Positions 1 to 9,339 of a stretch of DNA of 64,000 bases are shown here, in pieces (the stretch's first letter is position 1; each line of letters starts with the position of its first letter). Source of the DNA: Novosphingobium sediminicola (GTDB lineage Bacteria > Pseudomonadota > Alphaproteobacteria > Sphingomonadales > Sphingomonadaceae). Position numbers and translations under genes: made by a program. Location: contig NZ_JACIDX010000005.1 of assembly GCF_014196525.1 (NCBI RefSeq), positions 219,010 to 283,009 on the forward strand, in the 5' to 3' direction. The notes below the pieces were generated by a model. The model saw only the letters and a list, made by a program, of their open reading frames with translations, searched no databases and was not told where the DNA came from.

Positions 1-838
1 AACGCAGCACCGCCGTCAGATCCCCGCGATCCACCCAGCCATTGGCCGCCGCGCGCGCCTTGGGCTTAGCTTCGAAGGCCACGCCATAGGCCGCAGCTTC
101 GATCATCGGGATGTCATTGGCGCCATCGCCGGTGGCCAGCGCCACGGCCCCCTCGCCCAGCGCCGCCATTTCCTCGATCAGCGTCGCCTTCTTGGTGCTG
201 CTGTCGCAGATCGGGCCGTCAAGCCCGCCGGTCAGCCGCCCATCGGCCACGGCGAGGCGATTGGCCACCACGCGCTGAAAACCGAGCTGCTCAGCCACGG
301 GGTCTGCAAACTGGTGGAAACCACCCGTCACCAGCACGGTGCGGCAACCTTTGGCTTTCAACGTTTCGACCAGCACCTTGGCGCCCTTCATCGGAAAGAT
401 CCGCTGATCGAGGCAATCGCTGATCGCCTGCGCGGGCAGGTCTTTCAGCAGGCCGACCCGCTCGGTCAATGCCTGGGCAAAGTCGAGTTCGCCGCGCATG
501 GCCCGCTCGGTGATGTCGGCCACGCGTTCCTTGATCCCGGCGAAATCGGCCAGTTCATCGATGCATTCGGCCGAAATCATCGTCGAATCCATGTCCGAGA
601 TGAACAGCTTGGGGATGCGCACCTTCTGGTTGACGATCAGCGCGTCCGACACGCCCACATGGGTGTCGATGGCCCCGCGCAGATCCTCGATCGCCACGCC
701 TTCGACGATGACTTCCCACACATTATCCGGCAGTTCCCGCGCATCGGCCAAGGCATCGCCTTCGCTCAAAGCCTCCAGCAACACATCAATCCTTGCCGAC
801 AGGTCCTCGCAATCTGCTAATACGCGCGCAATGAGCAC
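1..838 (-). CDS. serB: phosphoserine phosphatase SerB (3' end outside window)
   Basis: Catalyses the last step of serine biosynthesis, dephosphorylating O-phosphoserine in the cytoplasm. The HAD-family motif I DMDST lies at residues 82-86 of the proposed protein. Motif II (LVTGGF) and the metal-binding GDGANDIPMI motif follow in order, and an N-terminal extension of about 75 residues matches the SerB type with a small regulatory domain. The chosen start is GTG at 838-836, with AAGGGA eight bases upstream. The N-terminus VLIARVLAD resembles other sphingomonad SerB proteins as I remember them. The gene runs off the left edge after about 279 codons, so only the C-terminal end is missing. Its first 8 bp overlap the start of the divergent miaA. 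Confidence 0.93.
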   Translation of the reverse strand, partial: MLIARVLADCEDLSARIDVLLEALSEGDALADARELPDNVWEVIVEGVAIEDLRGAIDTHVGVSDALIVNQKVRIPKLFISDMDSTMISAECIDELADFAGIKERVADITERAMRGELDFAQALTERVGLLKDLPAQAISDCLDQRIFPMKGAKVLVETLKAKGCRTVLVTGGFHQFADPVAEQLGFQRVVANRLAVADGRLTGGLDGPICDSSTKKATLIEEMAALGEGAVALATGDGANDIPMIEAAAYGVAFEAKPKARAAANGWVDRGDLTAVLR

Positions 839-1799
839 CGAAATATCCCTTCATTCATCGACCGGCCCGTCAGCCCGCCCTTTGGTCGGCCTCATCGCAG
901 GCCCGACCGCCAGCGGCAAGAGCGATATTGCCCTCTCGCTTGCCCGCGCGCTGGAAAGTTCCGGGCGGCGGGCCGTCATCGTCAATGCCGACAGCGCGCA
1001 GCTCTATTCCGACCTGCCGGTCCTTTCCGCCGCCCCCTCAGCGCAGGAGCAGGCGGAAGTGCCCCACCGCCTCTATGGCGCATGGGATGGGGCGCAAAGT
1101 TGCTCTGCCGCCGATTGGGCGGCGCGGGCGCGGGGCGAGATTGCCGCCGCGCACGATGCAGGGATCACGCCCATCCTCGTCGGCGGCACCGGGCTTTATC
1201 TGCGCACGCTGCTCTATGGTATTGCTCCGGTGCCCGATATCGCCCCGGATGTGCGCGAGGCGGTGCGCGCCATGCCGGTCGATCTGGCGTATGAGGAACT
1301 GGCCCGCCTTGACCCCGAACGGGCCGCCGCATTGCACGCCAATGACACCACCCGCGTCCATCGCGCGCTGGAGGTGGTGCGCTCGACCGGACAGACCCTC
1401 GCCCATTGGCAGCAAAGGCTGGAGGGCGGGATTGGCGAAACGATCCGGCTGGCCCCGCTGATCCTGCTGCCCGACCGCGACTGGCTTTATGAACGCTGCG
1501 ACCGGCGCTTTGGGCTGATGGTGGATCAGGGCGCGCTGGCCGAGGTCGAGGCGCTGATCGCGCGCGGGCTGGATCCGGCGCTGCCGGTGATGAGGGCGAT
1601 CGGGGTGTCCTCGCTGGCGGCGCATCTGCGCGGGGATATGACTTTGGCCGAAGCAATCGCCGATGGCGCGCAGGCCACCCGCCAATATGCCAAGCGCCAA
1701 TACACATGGTTTCGCCATCAGCCGCCCGCCGACTGGCCCCGCGCCGGCGACACAAATGTCTCTCTGAAATCACATTTTGATATTTTATTTCGCCATTAA
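831..1799 (+). CDS. miaA: tRNA dimethylallyltransferase MiaA
   Basis: Transfers a dimethylallyl group to N6 of A37 in tRNAs reading UNN codons. The protein is 322 aa from ATG 831, normal for the family. The P-loop GPTASGKS is at about residues 24-31, followed by the substrate-binding NADSAQLY segment, the GGTGLYLRTL segment and the C-terminal QYAKRQYTWFR region typical of MiaA. The frame stays open upstream to 498, but that extension lies inside serB antisense and is not conserved MiaA sequence. The start is divergent to serB and overlaps it, so both promoters would have to lie inside the neighbouring coding sequence. The ilvB leader follows. Confidence 0.95.
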   Translation: MSTEISLHSSTGPSARPLVGLIAGPTASGKSDIALSLARALESSGRRAVIVNADSAQLYSDLPVLSAAPSAQEQAEVPHRLYGAWDGAQSCSAADWAARARGEIAAAHDAGITPILVGGTGLYLRTLLYGIAPVPDIAPDVREAVRAMPVDLAYEELARLDPERAAALHANDTTRVHRALEVVRSTGQTLAHWQQRLEGGIGETIRLAPLILLPDRDWLYERCDRRFGLMVDQGALAEVEALIARGLDPALPVMRAIGVSSLAAHLRGDMTLAEAIADGAQATRQYAKRQYTWFRHQPPADWPRAGDTNVSLKSHFDILFRH

Positions 1800-1802
1800 C
1801 GC

Positions 1803-1831
1803 TTGACGAGACATTTTGCATCACCTAGAGC
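1803..1831 (+). promoter_or_regulatory. possible ilvB promoter
   Basis: TTGACG at 1803-1808 is followed, after a 17-base spacer, by TAGAGC at 1826-1831. The -35 is good and the -10 is weak, as is common in alphaproteobacteria. It would give a leader of about 210 bases before ilvB. Seen by eye only. Confidence 0.35.
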
Positions 1832-1898
1832 GCATTCCGTCATTGGCAGACAGGCGTGCAACCGCATGTGTGCCAATGGGGCAAGGTCGGGCCAAGCC

Positions 1899-1922
1899 CC
1901 GCGAAATGGCTGAATTTCGCGG
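1899..1922 (+). promoter_or_regulatory. hairpin in the ilvB leader
   Basis: A perfect 9-bp stem (CCGCGAAAT with ATTTCGCGG) closes a 6-base loop in the untranslated region ahead of ilvB. A separate 14-bp palindrome, GGCCAAGCTTGGCC, lies at 1952-1965. No U-run follows either one, so neither is a classical terminator. They could be operator sites or parts of a leader RNA. Confidence 0.4.
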
Positions 1923-2044
1923 TTTCCCACCATTTCCCCTCTTGCGCAGCAGGCCAAGCTTGGCCATGGCCGCGCGATTGTCGTGAGCACGCCCCCCATA
2001 CGGGGCCGGTGGCCGCAAACATTGTGATAGAAGGATGGATTCCC

Positions 2045-3787
2045 GTGAGCCAAGAGCTGAGCGGTGCGCAAATTCTGGTTGAAAGCCTTGCCCGTCAGGG
2101 GGTCGAATGCGTATTCGGCTATCCGGGCGGCGCGGTGCTGCCGATCTATGACGCGTTGTTTAACGATGCACGCATGCGCCACATCCTTGTCCGCCACGAA
2201 GCGGGCGCGGCCCATGCCGCCGAAGGCTATGCCCGCTCCACCGGCAAGCCCGGCGTGGTGCTGGTCACGTCCGGCCCCGGCGCAACCAATGCCGTCACCG
2301 GGATTGCCGATGCTTTCCTTGATTCGATCCCGATGGTGGTCATCACGGGGCAAGTCGGCACGCCGCTGATCGGCTCGGACGCGTTTCAGGAAGCCGACAC
2401 CGTTGGCATCACGCGCCACTGCTGCAAGCACAATTATCTGGTCAAGGACCCGACCGATCTGGCCGCGGTCATCGACGAGGCGTTTCAGATCGCCACGACG
2501 GGGCGCCCTGGCCCCGTCGTGATCGACATCCCCAAGGATGTGCAGATCGCCACCGCCAGCTTCCCCGAAGGCCCGGTCCAGCGCCGCAACCGCTATCAGC
2601 CGCGCATGGCAGGCAGCGATAGTGAGATTGCGCAGGCGGTCGAACTGCTGGCCAATGCCAAGGCGCCGGTACTGTATACCGGCGGCGGCGTGATCAATTC
2701 CGGCCCCCGCGCGGCCGAATTGCTGCGCCAGCTTCAGGCGCTGACGGGCGCGCCCGTTACCTCGACCCTGATGGGTCTGGGCGCGTTTCCGGCCGATCAT
2801 GACGACTGGCTGGGCATGTTGGGCATGCATGGCACGTATGAGGCCAACTGGGCGATGAATCAGGCCGACCTGATCCTGTGCGTCGGCGCGCGCTGGGATG
2901 ACCGCGTGACGGGCCGCCTGGACGCCTTTGCGCCCAATTCGACCAAGATCCACATCGACATCGACCGTTCCAGCATCAACAAGATCGTGCGTGTCGATCT
3001 GCCCATCGTGGGCGATTGCGCGACCGTTCTGAGCCAGATGATCGAAGCGTGGGGCAATCGCAAGCCGCAGGACCTGACCGCGTGGAAAGAGCGCGTGAAG
3101 GGCTGGAAGGCGAAGAAGAGCCTGTCCTATCCGCGCTATAACAGCACCATCGCCCCGCAATATGCCATCGAGCGCCTGTTCGAGCTGACCAAGGACCGCG
3201 ATCCCGTCATCAGCACCGAGGTGGGCCAGCATCAGATGTGGGCTGCCCAGTATTTCCACTTCTTCGGCCCCAACAAGTGGCTGACGAGCGGTGGCCTTGG
3301 CACGATGGGCTATGGCCTGCCCGCCGCCATCGGCGCGCAATTGGGCAATCCCGACAGTCTGGTGATCGACATTGCCGGTGACGCCTCGATCCAGATGAAC
3401 ATTCAGGAGCTGGGCACCGCGACGCAATATCGCCTGCCGGTCAAGGTGTTCATTTTGAACAACGAATGGATGGGCATGGTGCGCCAGTGGCAGGAACTGA
3501 CCTATGAAAGCCGTTATTCGAACAGCTACTCGGACTCGCTGCCTGATTTCGTGAAGCTGGCCGAAGCCTATGGCTGGAAGGGCATCCGCATCCAGAACGA
3601 ATCCGAGCTGGACGCAGGCATTCAGGCGATGATCGACCATCCGGGGCCAGTGATCGTGGATTGCTGTGTTCACAAGGAAACCAACTGCTTCCCGATGATC
3701 CCCTCGGGCGCGGCGCATACCGACATGATCCTGTATGGCGACAATGTGGCCGGGATCATCGACGATGAAGCCAAGGCGCTGGTGTAA
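2045..3787 (+). CDS. ilvB: acetolactate synthase large (catalytic) subunit
   Basis: ThDP-dependent enzyme making acetolactate and acetohydroxybutyrate, the first common step of valine, leucine and isoleucine synthesis. The proposed protein is 580 aa from GTG 2045, preceded by AGAAGGA. The N-terminus [15 protein letters not shown] is where the family normally begins, although the frame is open back to 1856. The catalytic glutamate is E52 in [15 protein letters not shown]. The ThDP/metal motif begins GDASIQMN near residue 445, and the central FAD-binding region is present. It is followed by ilvN 14 bases later and then ilvC, so this is a complete ilvBNC unit. Length and domain order are normal. 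Confidence 0.96.
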   Translation: MSQELSGAQILVESLARQGVECVFGYPGGAVLPIYDALFNDARMRHILVRHEAGAAHAAEGYARSTGKPGVVLVTSGPGATNAVTGIADAFLDSIPMVVITGQVGTPLIGSDAFQEADTVGITRHCCKHNYLVKDPTDLAAVIDEAFQIATTGRPGPVVIDIPKDVQIATASFPEGPVQRRNRYQPRMAGSDSEIAQAVELLANAKAPVLYTGGGVINSGPRAAELLRQLQALTGAPVTSTLMGLGAFPADHDDWLGMLGMHGTYEANWAMNQADLILCVGARWDDRVTGRLDAFAPNSTKIHIDIDRSSINKIVRVDLPIVGDCATVLSQMIEAWGNRKPQDLTAWKERVKGWKAKKSLSYPRYNSTIAPQYAIERLFELTKDRDPVISTEVGQHQMWAAQYFHFFGPNKWLTSGGLGTMGYGLPAAIGAQLGNPDSLVIDIAGDASIQMNIQELGTATQYRLPVKVFILNNEWMGMVRQWQELTYESRYSNSYSDSLPDFVKLAEAYGWKGIRIQNESELDAGIQAMIDHPGPVIVDCCVHKETNCFPMIPSGAAHTDMILYGDNVAGIIDDEAKALV

Positions 3788-3801
3788 GGAGGGCGAGAGA
3801 G

Positions 3802-4320
3802 ATGATGAAGATCAAGCACGCCGCCGAGGAACGCCATGTCCTGATGCTGGTGGTCGACAATGAGGCGGGCATTCTGGCCAAGATCGCGGGCCTGTTCACC
3901 GCGCGCGGCTATAATATCGACAGTCTGACCGTCTCGGAAATCACCGAGGATCATTCGACCAGCCGCATCACCATCGTGACGCATGGCCCGCCCGATGTGA
4001 TCGACCAGATCCATGCCCAGCTCGACCGCCTTGTGCCGGTGCATAAGGTGATCGATCTGACCGAGGAAGGCCCCTATGTCGAGCGCGAGCTGGCGCTGGT
4101 CAAAGTGGTGGGCAAGGGCGAGAACCGGGTCGAGGCGCTGCGCCTTGCCGATGTGTTTCGCGCGCGCCCGGTCGACACCACGACGCAGAGCTTTATTTTC
4201 GAGCTGACCGGCACGCCCGACAAGATCGACATGTTCGTCAGCCTGATGAACGAGCTGGGCCTTGTTGAAACCGCCCGTACCGGGGTGGTGGGCATGGTGC
4301 GCGGGACGCGCAAATCTTAA
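3802..4320 (+). CDS. ilvN: acetolactate synthase small (regulatory) subunit
   Basis: Regulatory partner of IlvB that confers feedback inhibition by valine. The protein is 172 aa, as usual for the long form. An N-terminal ACT domain (about residues 12-80) shows the glycine-rich DNEAGILAKIAGLF and the RGYNIDSLTV segment, and the C-terminal ALS_ss_C domain covers the rest. The start ATG 3802 lies behind GGAGGGCGAG, and a second ATG follows directly. The gene is 14 bases after ilvB and clearly co-transcribed with it. Confidence 0.96.
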   Translation: MMKIKHAAEERHVLMLVVDNEAGILAKIAGLFTARGYNIDSLTVSEITEDHSTSRITIVTHGPPDVIDQIHAQLDRLVPVHKVIDLTEEGPYVERELALVKVVGKGENRVEALRLADVFRARPVDTTTQSFIFELTGTPDKIDMFVSLMNELGLVETARTGVVGMVRGTRKS

Positions 4321-4374
4321 AGGGGTCTGCGCGGCACGCGGAAATCCTGAAACTTGACCGGGGCGGCAGTCTGA

Positions 4375-5493
<1,119 letters not shown>

Positions 5494-5516
5494 GACCCTC
5501 AAAGGTTTTACGTTCA

Positions 5517-5552
5517 AAAGCGCGTCGTGTGGCTTCACACGGCGCGCTTTTT
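5517..5552 (+). terminator. rho-independent terminator of ilvBNC
   Basis: A 15-bp stem (5517-5531 with 5536-5550) contains one G-U pair and a GCTT loop. The arm ends in T residues and the T-run reaches 5552. It lies 24 bases after the ilvC stop and separates the ilv operon from the glycosyltransferase gene. Confidence 0.9.
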
Positions 5553-5568
5553 GTTGTGAGGAAGGGTG

Positions 5569-6681
5569 ATGGCCGAGCGCGCAAACCACATCCTGATCTG
5601 TTTCCACGATTTCAACCGGGGCGGCACAGAGCGTATCGCGCTGGGCATGGCGCGGCGCTGGCTGGATCAGGGGCGACAGGTAACGATCCTGTGCGGCGCG
5701 CGGACAGGTGGCCTTGAGGATACGGTCGATCCGCGCATCGAGGTGGTCGAGCTTGACCCTCCCCTGCCGCGCAGCCTGACCTCGCGACTGCGACTCGGAC
5801 CGGCGATGGCGCCCTATGTCGAGCGCCTTAGGCCCGATGTGATCTTCCTGCCGGGCAATTTCCATTTCCCGCTGATCCCTGCGCTGGCAAAGGCGCGTGG
5901 GAGGGCCGCACTGGTGGTCAAAATTTCCAATCCCGTCCTGCCCGAAGGGGCGGCGGCGAGACCGATGCGCTGGCTGTTGCGTCATTTTGTTCGTGATCTG
6001 GATGGCTTTGCCGCGATGAACACCGGCCTTGAGGCCGAGATCCGCGCCATCGCGCCTTGGGTCAATGTCTCGACGCTCTATGACCCGGTCTTTCTGGCCG
6101 AGAATCCTGCACCGCATCGCCCCGCCGGGGATCGTCTGGAAATCCTGTGGGCCGGACGGTTCGAACCGCAGAAGGATGTGCCGCTGGCGCTCAATACCAT
6201 TGCGGCCCTGAACCGCATCACACCTGCGCGGCTGACCATGCTGGGCGAAGGCTATCTGCGCCCCCGTATGGAAAAGATGGCCTCCGGCATGGGCCTTGGC
6301 GATGCGGTACGCTTTATGGGTCATGTCCCGGCGATTGATCCCTTTCTGGCCGATGCGGATGCGCTGTTCGTATCCAGCACGTTCGAGGGCGGCCCTGCGG
6401 TGGCTGTCGAGGCGCTGGCGCATGGCGTGCCGGTGGTTTCGACCGATTGCTCTCATTTCCTGCGCGACATCATGACCATTCCCGAGGCAGGCATGATCGT
6501 GCCAAGCCGCAAGGCGGAATTGCTGGCGCATGGCTTGCTGGCCGTGGCGCAGGCCCCCCGCCCCACCCCCGCGCTGCTGCGCCCGCTGATCGCTCATCTG
6601 GCTGCCGACCCTTGCGCGGATGCCTATCTGGCGTGGTTCGATCACGTCGTGCATGATCGCGCCGCAAGCATGGGGAACTGA
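5569..6681 (+). CDS. GT-B glycosyltransferase (GT4-like)
   Basis: A 370-aa cytosolic glycosyltransferase of the GT-B fold. The N-terminal acceptor domain begins with a glycine-rich NRGGTERIALGMARRW segment. The C-terminal donor domain has WAGRFEPQKDVPLAL, the GEGYLRP turn and the typical FVSSTFEGGPAVAVEALAHG region carrying the E-x7-E type signature of GT4 enzymes. Start ATG 5569 follows GAGGAAGGG, and a GTG just before it is less likely. Donor and acceptor cannot be read from sequence. Lone genes of this type usually serve cell-surface polysaccharide or glycolipid synthesis. The gene ends 2 bases before the next gene, so the two are probably co-transcribed. Confidence 0.85.
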   Translation: MAERANHILICFHDFNRGGTERIALGMARRWLDQGRQVTILCGARTGGLEDTVDPRIEVVELDPPLPRSLTSRLRLGPAMAPYVERLRPDVIFLPGNFHFPLIPALAKARGRAALVVKISNPVLPEGAAARPMRWLLRHFVRDLDGFAAMNTGLEAEIRAIAPWVNVSTLYDPVFLAENPAPHRPAGDRLEILWAGRFEPQKDVPLALNTIAALNRITPARLTMLGEGYLRPRMEKMASGMGLGDAVRFMGHVPAIDPFLADADALFVSSTFEGGPAVAVEALAHGVPVVSTDCSHFLRDIMTIPEAGMIVPSRKAELLAHGLLAVAQAPRPTPALLRPLIAHLAADPCADAYLAWFDHVVHDRAASMGN

Positions 6682-6683
6682 GC

Positions 6684-7307
6684 ATGAGCAAGAGCGACGA
6701 TTCCTTCGAAACGCGCGGCAGCATCGGTCGGGTCGAGGCCTTTTCCGATGGCGTTTTGGCGATCATCGTCACCATCATGGTGCTCGAACTCCACGCACCC
6801 GAGCAAGAAGGATGGCAGCCCCTGCTCCACCTCTGGCCGGTGTTTCTGGCCTATGTCCTCAGCTTTGCCTATGTGGCGATCTATTGGGTGAACCATCACC
6901 GCTTGCTCGCCCATGCCACGCGGGTCACGAACCGGCTGGTGTGGAACAACATGGGGCTGCTTTTCACGCTTTCGCTGGTGCCCTTCGCCACGGCCTATCT
7001 TGGCGAGCATCATTTCAGCCGGGATGCCACGATGCTCTATCTGGGCGTCATGCTGATGCCGGCGGTCTGCTATATCCCCCTGCAGGCCGATGTGCGGCGC
7101 CATGGCCATCGCACCCCGGCGGCCGAGGCCTATTACCGCACCAGCACGCGTAAAGGTCTGGTTTCAACGCTGCTCTATCTGGCCGGGCTTGGGCTTGCCT
7201 GCTGGCACCCATGGGCGGGGATCGCCTGTGCGGGCGCGGTGGCGGTGCTGTGGTTCCTGCCTGCCGGGCCGGTGGACCGCCTGTTCGAAGCCTGCGGCGC
7301 GGGGTGA
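6684..7307 (+). CDS. TMEM175-family (DUF1211) membrane channel protein
   Basis: A 207-aa integral membrane protein of the bacterial TMEM175 family, whose characterised members are potassium-selective channels. The family signature is clear near the N-terminus: R-V-E-A-FSDGV followed by LAIIVTIMVLEL (about residues 16-35). Five further hydrophobic segments give six transmembrane helices in one repeat, the bacterial arrangement that assembles as a tetramer. It starts 2 bases after the glycosyltransferase stop, but I see no functional link between them. Channel activity is inferred from family membership only. Confidence 0.82.
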   Translation: MSKSDDSFETRGSIGRVEAFSDGVLAIIVTIMVLELHAPEQEGWQPLLHLWPVFLAYVLSFAYVAIYWVNHHRLLAHATRVTNRLVWNNMGLLFTLSLVPFATAYLGEHHFSRDATMLYLGVMLMPAVCYIPLQADVRRHGHRTPAAEAYYRTSTRKGLVSTLLYLAGLGLACWHPWAGIACAGAVAVLWFLPAGPVDRLFEACGAG

Positions 7308-7317
7308 GCCCATTCGC

Positions 7318-7354
7318 ATCGCGGCGCAATCAAGACTTTACTTCGCGCCGCGAT
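7318..7354. repeat. 10-bp inverted repeat between TMEM175 gene and leuA leader
   Basis: ATCGCGGCGC at 7318-7327 is perfectly complementary to GCGCCGCGAT at 7345-7354, with a 17-base AT-richer spacer. It lies just past the TMEM175 stop and 20 bases before the leuA leader peptide. It could act as a terminator without a U-run, or as an operator flanking the leuA promoter. Confidence 0.45.
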
Positions 7355-7373
7355 GGCGTCATAGGCTTTCCCC

Positions 7374-7424
7374 ATGATCGCTCATCTGGACCTTACCCTG
7401 CGACTTATCCGCCCTTGGGCGTGA
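7374..7424 (+). CDS. candidate leuA leader peptide (16 aa, Leu-rich)
   Basis: ATG 7374 opens a 16-codon frame, MIAHLDLTLRLIRPWA, stopping at TGA 7422-7424. Leucine is at positions 5, 7, 9 and 11, and isoleucine at 2 and 12. The frame lies 86 bases before leuA. A perfect hairpin follows at 7438-7458, and the end of the peptide-coding RNA (7414-7421) can pair with its 3' arm. This is the layout expected of ribosome-mediated attenuation by leucyl-tRNA supply. The ribosome-binding site is poor, and translation is not shown by sequence alone. Confidence 0.55.
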   Translation: MIAHLDLTLRLIRPWA

Positions 7425-7437
7425 GCTGGCGTGCCGG

Positions 7438-7458
7438 TTGAGCGCGCGCGGCGCTCAA
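7438..7458 (+). promoter_or_regulatory. leuA leader hairpin (attenuator candidate)
   Basis: TTGAGCGC pairs perfectly with GCGCTCAA around a GCGCG loop. A competing 8-bp pairing with one G-U joins 7414-7421 to 7452-7459, so the two structures exclude each other. No U-run follows, so any termination would need Rho, or control would act on translation. Confidence 0.5.
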
Positions 7459-7510
7459 GGGAGCAAGCATCTAGCCTCAAGTCGCACATCCAGCTTTACG
7501 AGATCCTGTC

Positions 7511-9190
7511 ATGTCCATGCTGAAAGACCCTTCGGTCAAGTATCGTCCGTTTCCGCAGATTAACATCCCCGATCGCACCTGGCCGTCCAAGGTGATCGAG
7601 AAAGCCCCCCGCTGGCTCTCGACCGACCTGCGCGATGGCAACCAGTCGCTGATCGACCCGATGGGTGCGGAAAAGAAGAACCGCTTCTTCGACCTGCTGG
7701 TCAAGGTGGGCCTCAAGGAAATCGAGGTCGGCTTCCCCAGCGCGGGCGCGACCGAATATGACTTCATCCGTGGCCTCGTCGATCAGGGCCGTGTGCCGGA
7801 TGACGTGCTGATTCAGGTGCTGACGCAGGCTCGCGAGGATCTGATCAAGACCAGCTTCGAATCGCTGGCGGGCATCCATTCGGCCATCGTCCATGTTTAC
7901 AACGCCGTTTCGCCGCTGTGGCGCAACGTGGTGTTTGGCATGGAAAAGCCGCAGGTGCGCGCAATTGCCGAAAACGCCGCCAAGCTGCTGCGCGACAATG
8001 CCGCGCGTTTCCCGCAGACCAAGTGGCAGTTCGAATATAGCCCCGAAACCTTCAGCACCGCCGAGCTGGATTTCAGCATCGAGTGCTGCGAGGCGGTGAT
8101 GAACATTCTCCAGCCGACGCCGGAGAACCCGATCATCCTGAACCTGCCCGCGACGGTCGAATGCGCGACGCCCAATGTTTACGCCGACCAGATCGAGTAT
8201 TTCTGCCGCAACCTGCCCAATCGCGAAAGCGCGGTGATCAGCCTGCACACGCATAATGATCGTGGCACGGGCGTAGCGGCGGCTGAACTGGGACTGATGG
8301 CGGGCGCAGATCGCGTTGAAGGCTGTCTGTTCGGCAATGGCGAGCGCACCGGCAATTGCTGCCTGGTGACCGTGGCCATGAATATGTACACGCAGGGCGT
8401 GGCGCCGGGTCTGGACTTCTCGGACATTGACGAAGTGATCCAGACGGTCGAATATTGCAACCAGCTGCCCGTGGCCGAGCGCCATCCCTATGGCGGCGAA
8501 CTGGTGTTCACGGCCTTTTCGGGCAGCCATCAGGACGCGATCAAGAAGGGCTTTGCCGCACAGGAACAGCGCAACGATCAGCTCTGGGCCGTGCCCTATC
8601 TGCCCATCGATCCGGCCGATCTGGGCCGTTCGTATGAGGCCGTGATCCGCGTCAATTCGCAGAGCGGCAAGGGCGGCTTTGCGTGGGTGCTGGAGCAGGA
8701 TCAGGGGCTGAAGCTGCCCAAGAAGATGCAGGCGCATTTCAGCCGCCACGTTCAGGAACTGGCCGATGAGCTGGGCCGCGAACTGGTGGCCGCCGACATC
8801 TGGGATGTGTTCCAGCGCGTCTATTACGTCAACGATCCGCAGCACCTGCAACTGGTCGATTACGAGGAAGCGCGCGCGCCCGACGGCACCCGCGTGTTCG
8901 CCGGCAAGATCGGCGTCGATGGTCAGGAACGCAGCGTGTCCGGGCGCGGCAACGGCCTGATCTCCTCAGTGGTCGCCACGCTGGCCGAGCATTTCGGGGT
9001 CGAGATTGCGGTGAAGGACTATTCCGAACACGCGCTGTCGGCTGGGTCCGAAGCCAAGGCTGCGGCCTATATCGAGGCCGCAGCGCCCGATGGCCGGACC
9101 GTGTGGGGGGTTGGCCTCGACAATGACATCGCCACCGCTTCGGTGCGCGCGGTGCTGAGCGCGGCCAATGCGCTGAACCAGCCCGCCTGA
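7511..9190 (+). CDS. leuA: 2-isopropylmalate synthase
   Basis: Condenses 2-ketoisovalerate with acetyl-CoA, the committed step of leucine synthesis. At 559 aa this is the long LeuA type 2 form. The catalytic TIM barrel shows [11 protein letters not shown] near residue 40 and the metal-binding HTHNDRGTG near residue 245. The C-terminal LeuA dimer/allosteric domain includes the segment [22 protein letters not shown]. Start is ATG 7511, with a second ATG at 7517. The gene follows the Leu-rich leader, which suggests control by leucine supply. It is convergent to pdhB, with a terminator on each strand between them. Confidence 0.95.
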   Translation: MSMLKDPSVKYRPFPQINIPDRTWPSKVIEKAPRWLSTDLRDGNQSLIDPMGAEKKNRFFDLLVKVGLKEIEVGFPSAGATEYDFIRGLVDQGRVPDDVLIQVLTQAREDLIKTSFESLAGIHSAIVHVYNAVSPLWRNVVFGMEKPQVRAIAENAAKLLRDNAARFPQTKWQFEYSPETFSTAELDFSIECCEAVMNILQPTPENPIILNLPATVECATPNVYADQIEYFCRNLPNRESAVISLHTHNDRGTGVAAAELGLMAGADRVEGCLFGNGERTGNCCLVTVAMNMYTQGVAPGLDFSDIDEVIQTVEYCNQLPVAERHPYGGELVFTAFSGSHQDAIKKGFAAQEQRNDQLWAVPYLPIDPADLGRSYEAVIRVNSQSGKGGFAWVLEQDQGLKLPKKMQAHFSRHVQELADELGRELVAADIWDVFQRVYYVNDPQHLQLVDYEEARAPDGTRVFAGKIGVDGQERSVSGRGNGLISSVVATLAEHFGVEIAVKDYSEHALSAGSEAKAAAYIEAAAPDGRTVWGVGLDNDIATASVRAVLSAANALNQPA

Positions 9191-9214
9191 TCCAGAGCGC
9201 ATTGCCGACACAAG

Positions 9215-9247
9215 AAGGCCGGGGATCGCTCCCCGGCCTTTCTTTTT
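9215..9247 (+). terminator. rho-independent terminator of leuA
   Basis: AAGGCCGGGGA at 9215-9225 pairs perfectly with TCCCCGGCCTT at 9230-9240 around a TCGC loop, followed by TCTTTTT. It lies 24 bases past the leuA stop. Confidence 0.92.
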
Positions 9248-9280
9248 GCGCGCTCAGGTCGCCCCAATCGCAAAGCCTCC

Positions 9281-9316
9281 AAGAAAAAGGCGCCCCCGCC
9301 TTTCAGCAGGAGCGCC
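9281..9316 (-). terminator. rho-independent terminator of pdhAB
   Basis: Read on the minus strand, a 12-bp stem (9316-9305 with 9300-9289) with three G-U pairs is followed by a TTTTTCTT tract at 9288-9281. It lies about 25 bases past the pdhB stop and faces the leuA terminator. Confidence 0.82.
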
Positions 9317-9339
9317 CAATTCCTTAGCCGAAGCTCTGC

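Noticed and set aside
1866..1913. Second short frame before ilvB starting MCANGARSG
   Set aside because: No branched-chain residues and no ribosome-binding site.
1906..1986. Possible 26-aa leader peptide before ilvB ([20 protein letters not shown]...)
   Set aside because: No run of Ile or Val codons, no ribosome-binding site, and its ATG sits inside a hairpin, so attenuation is not supported.
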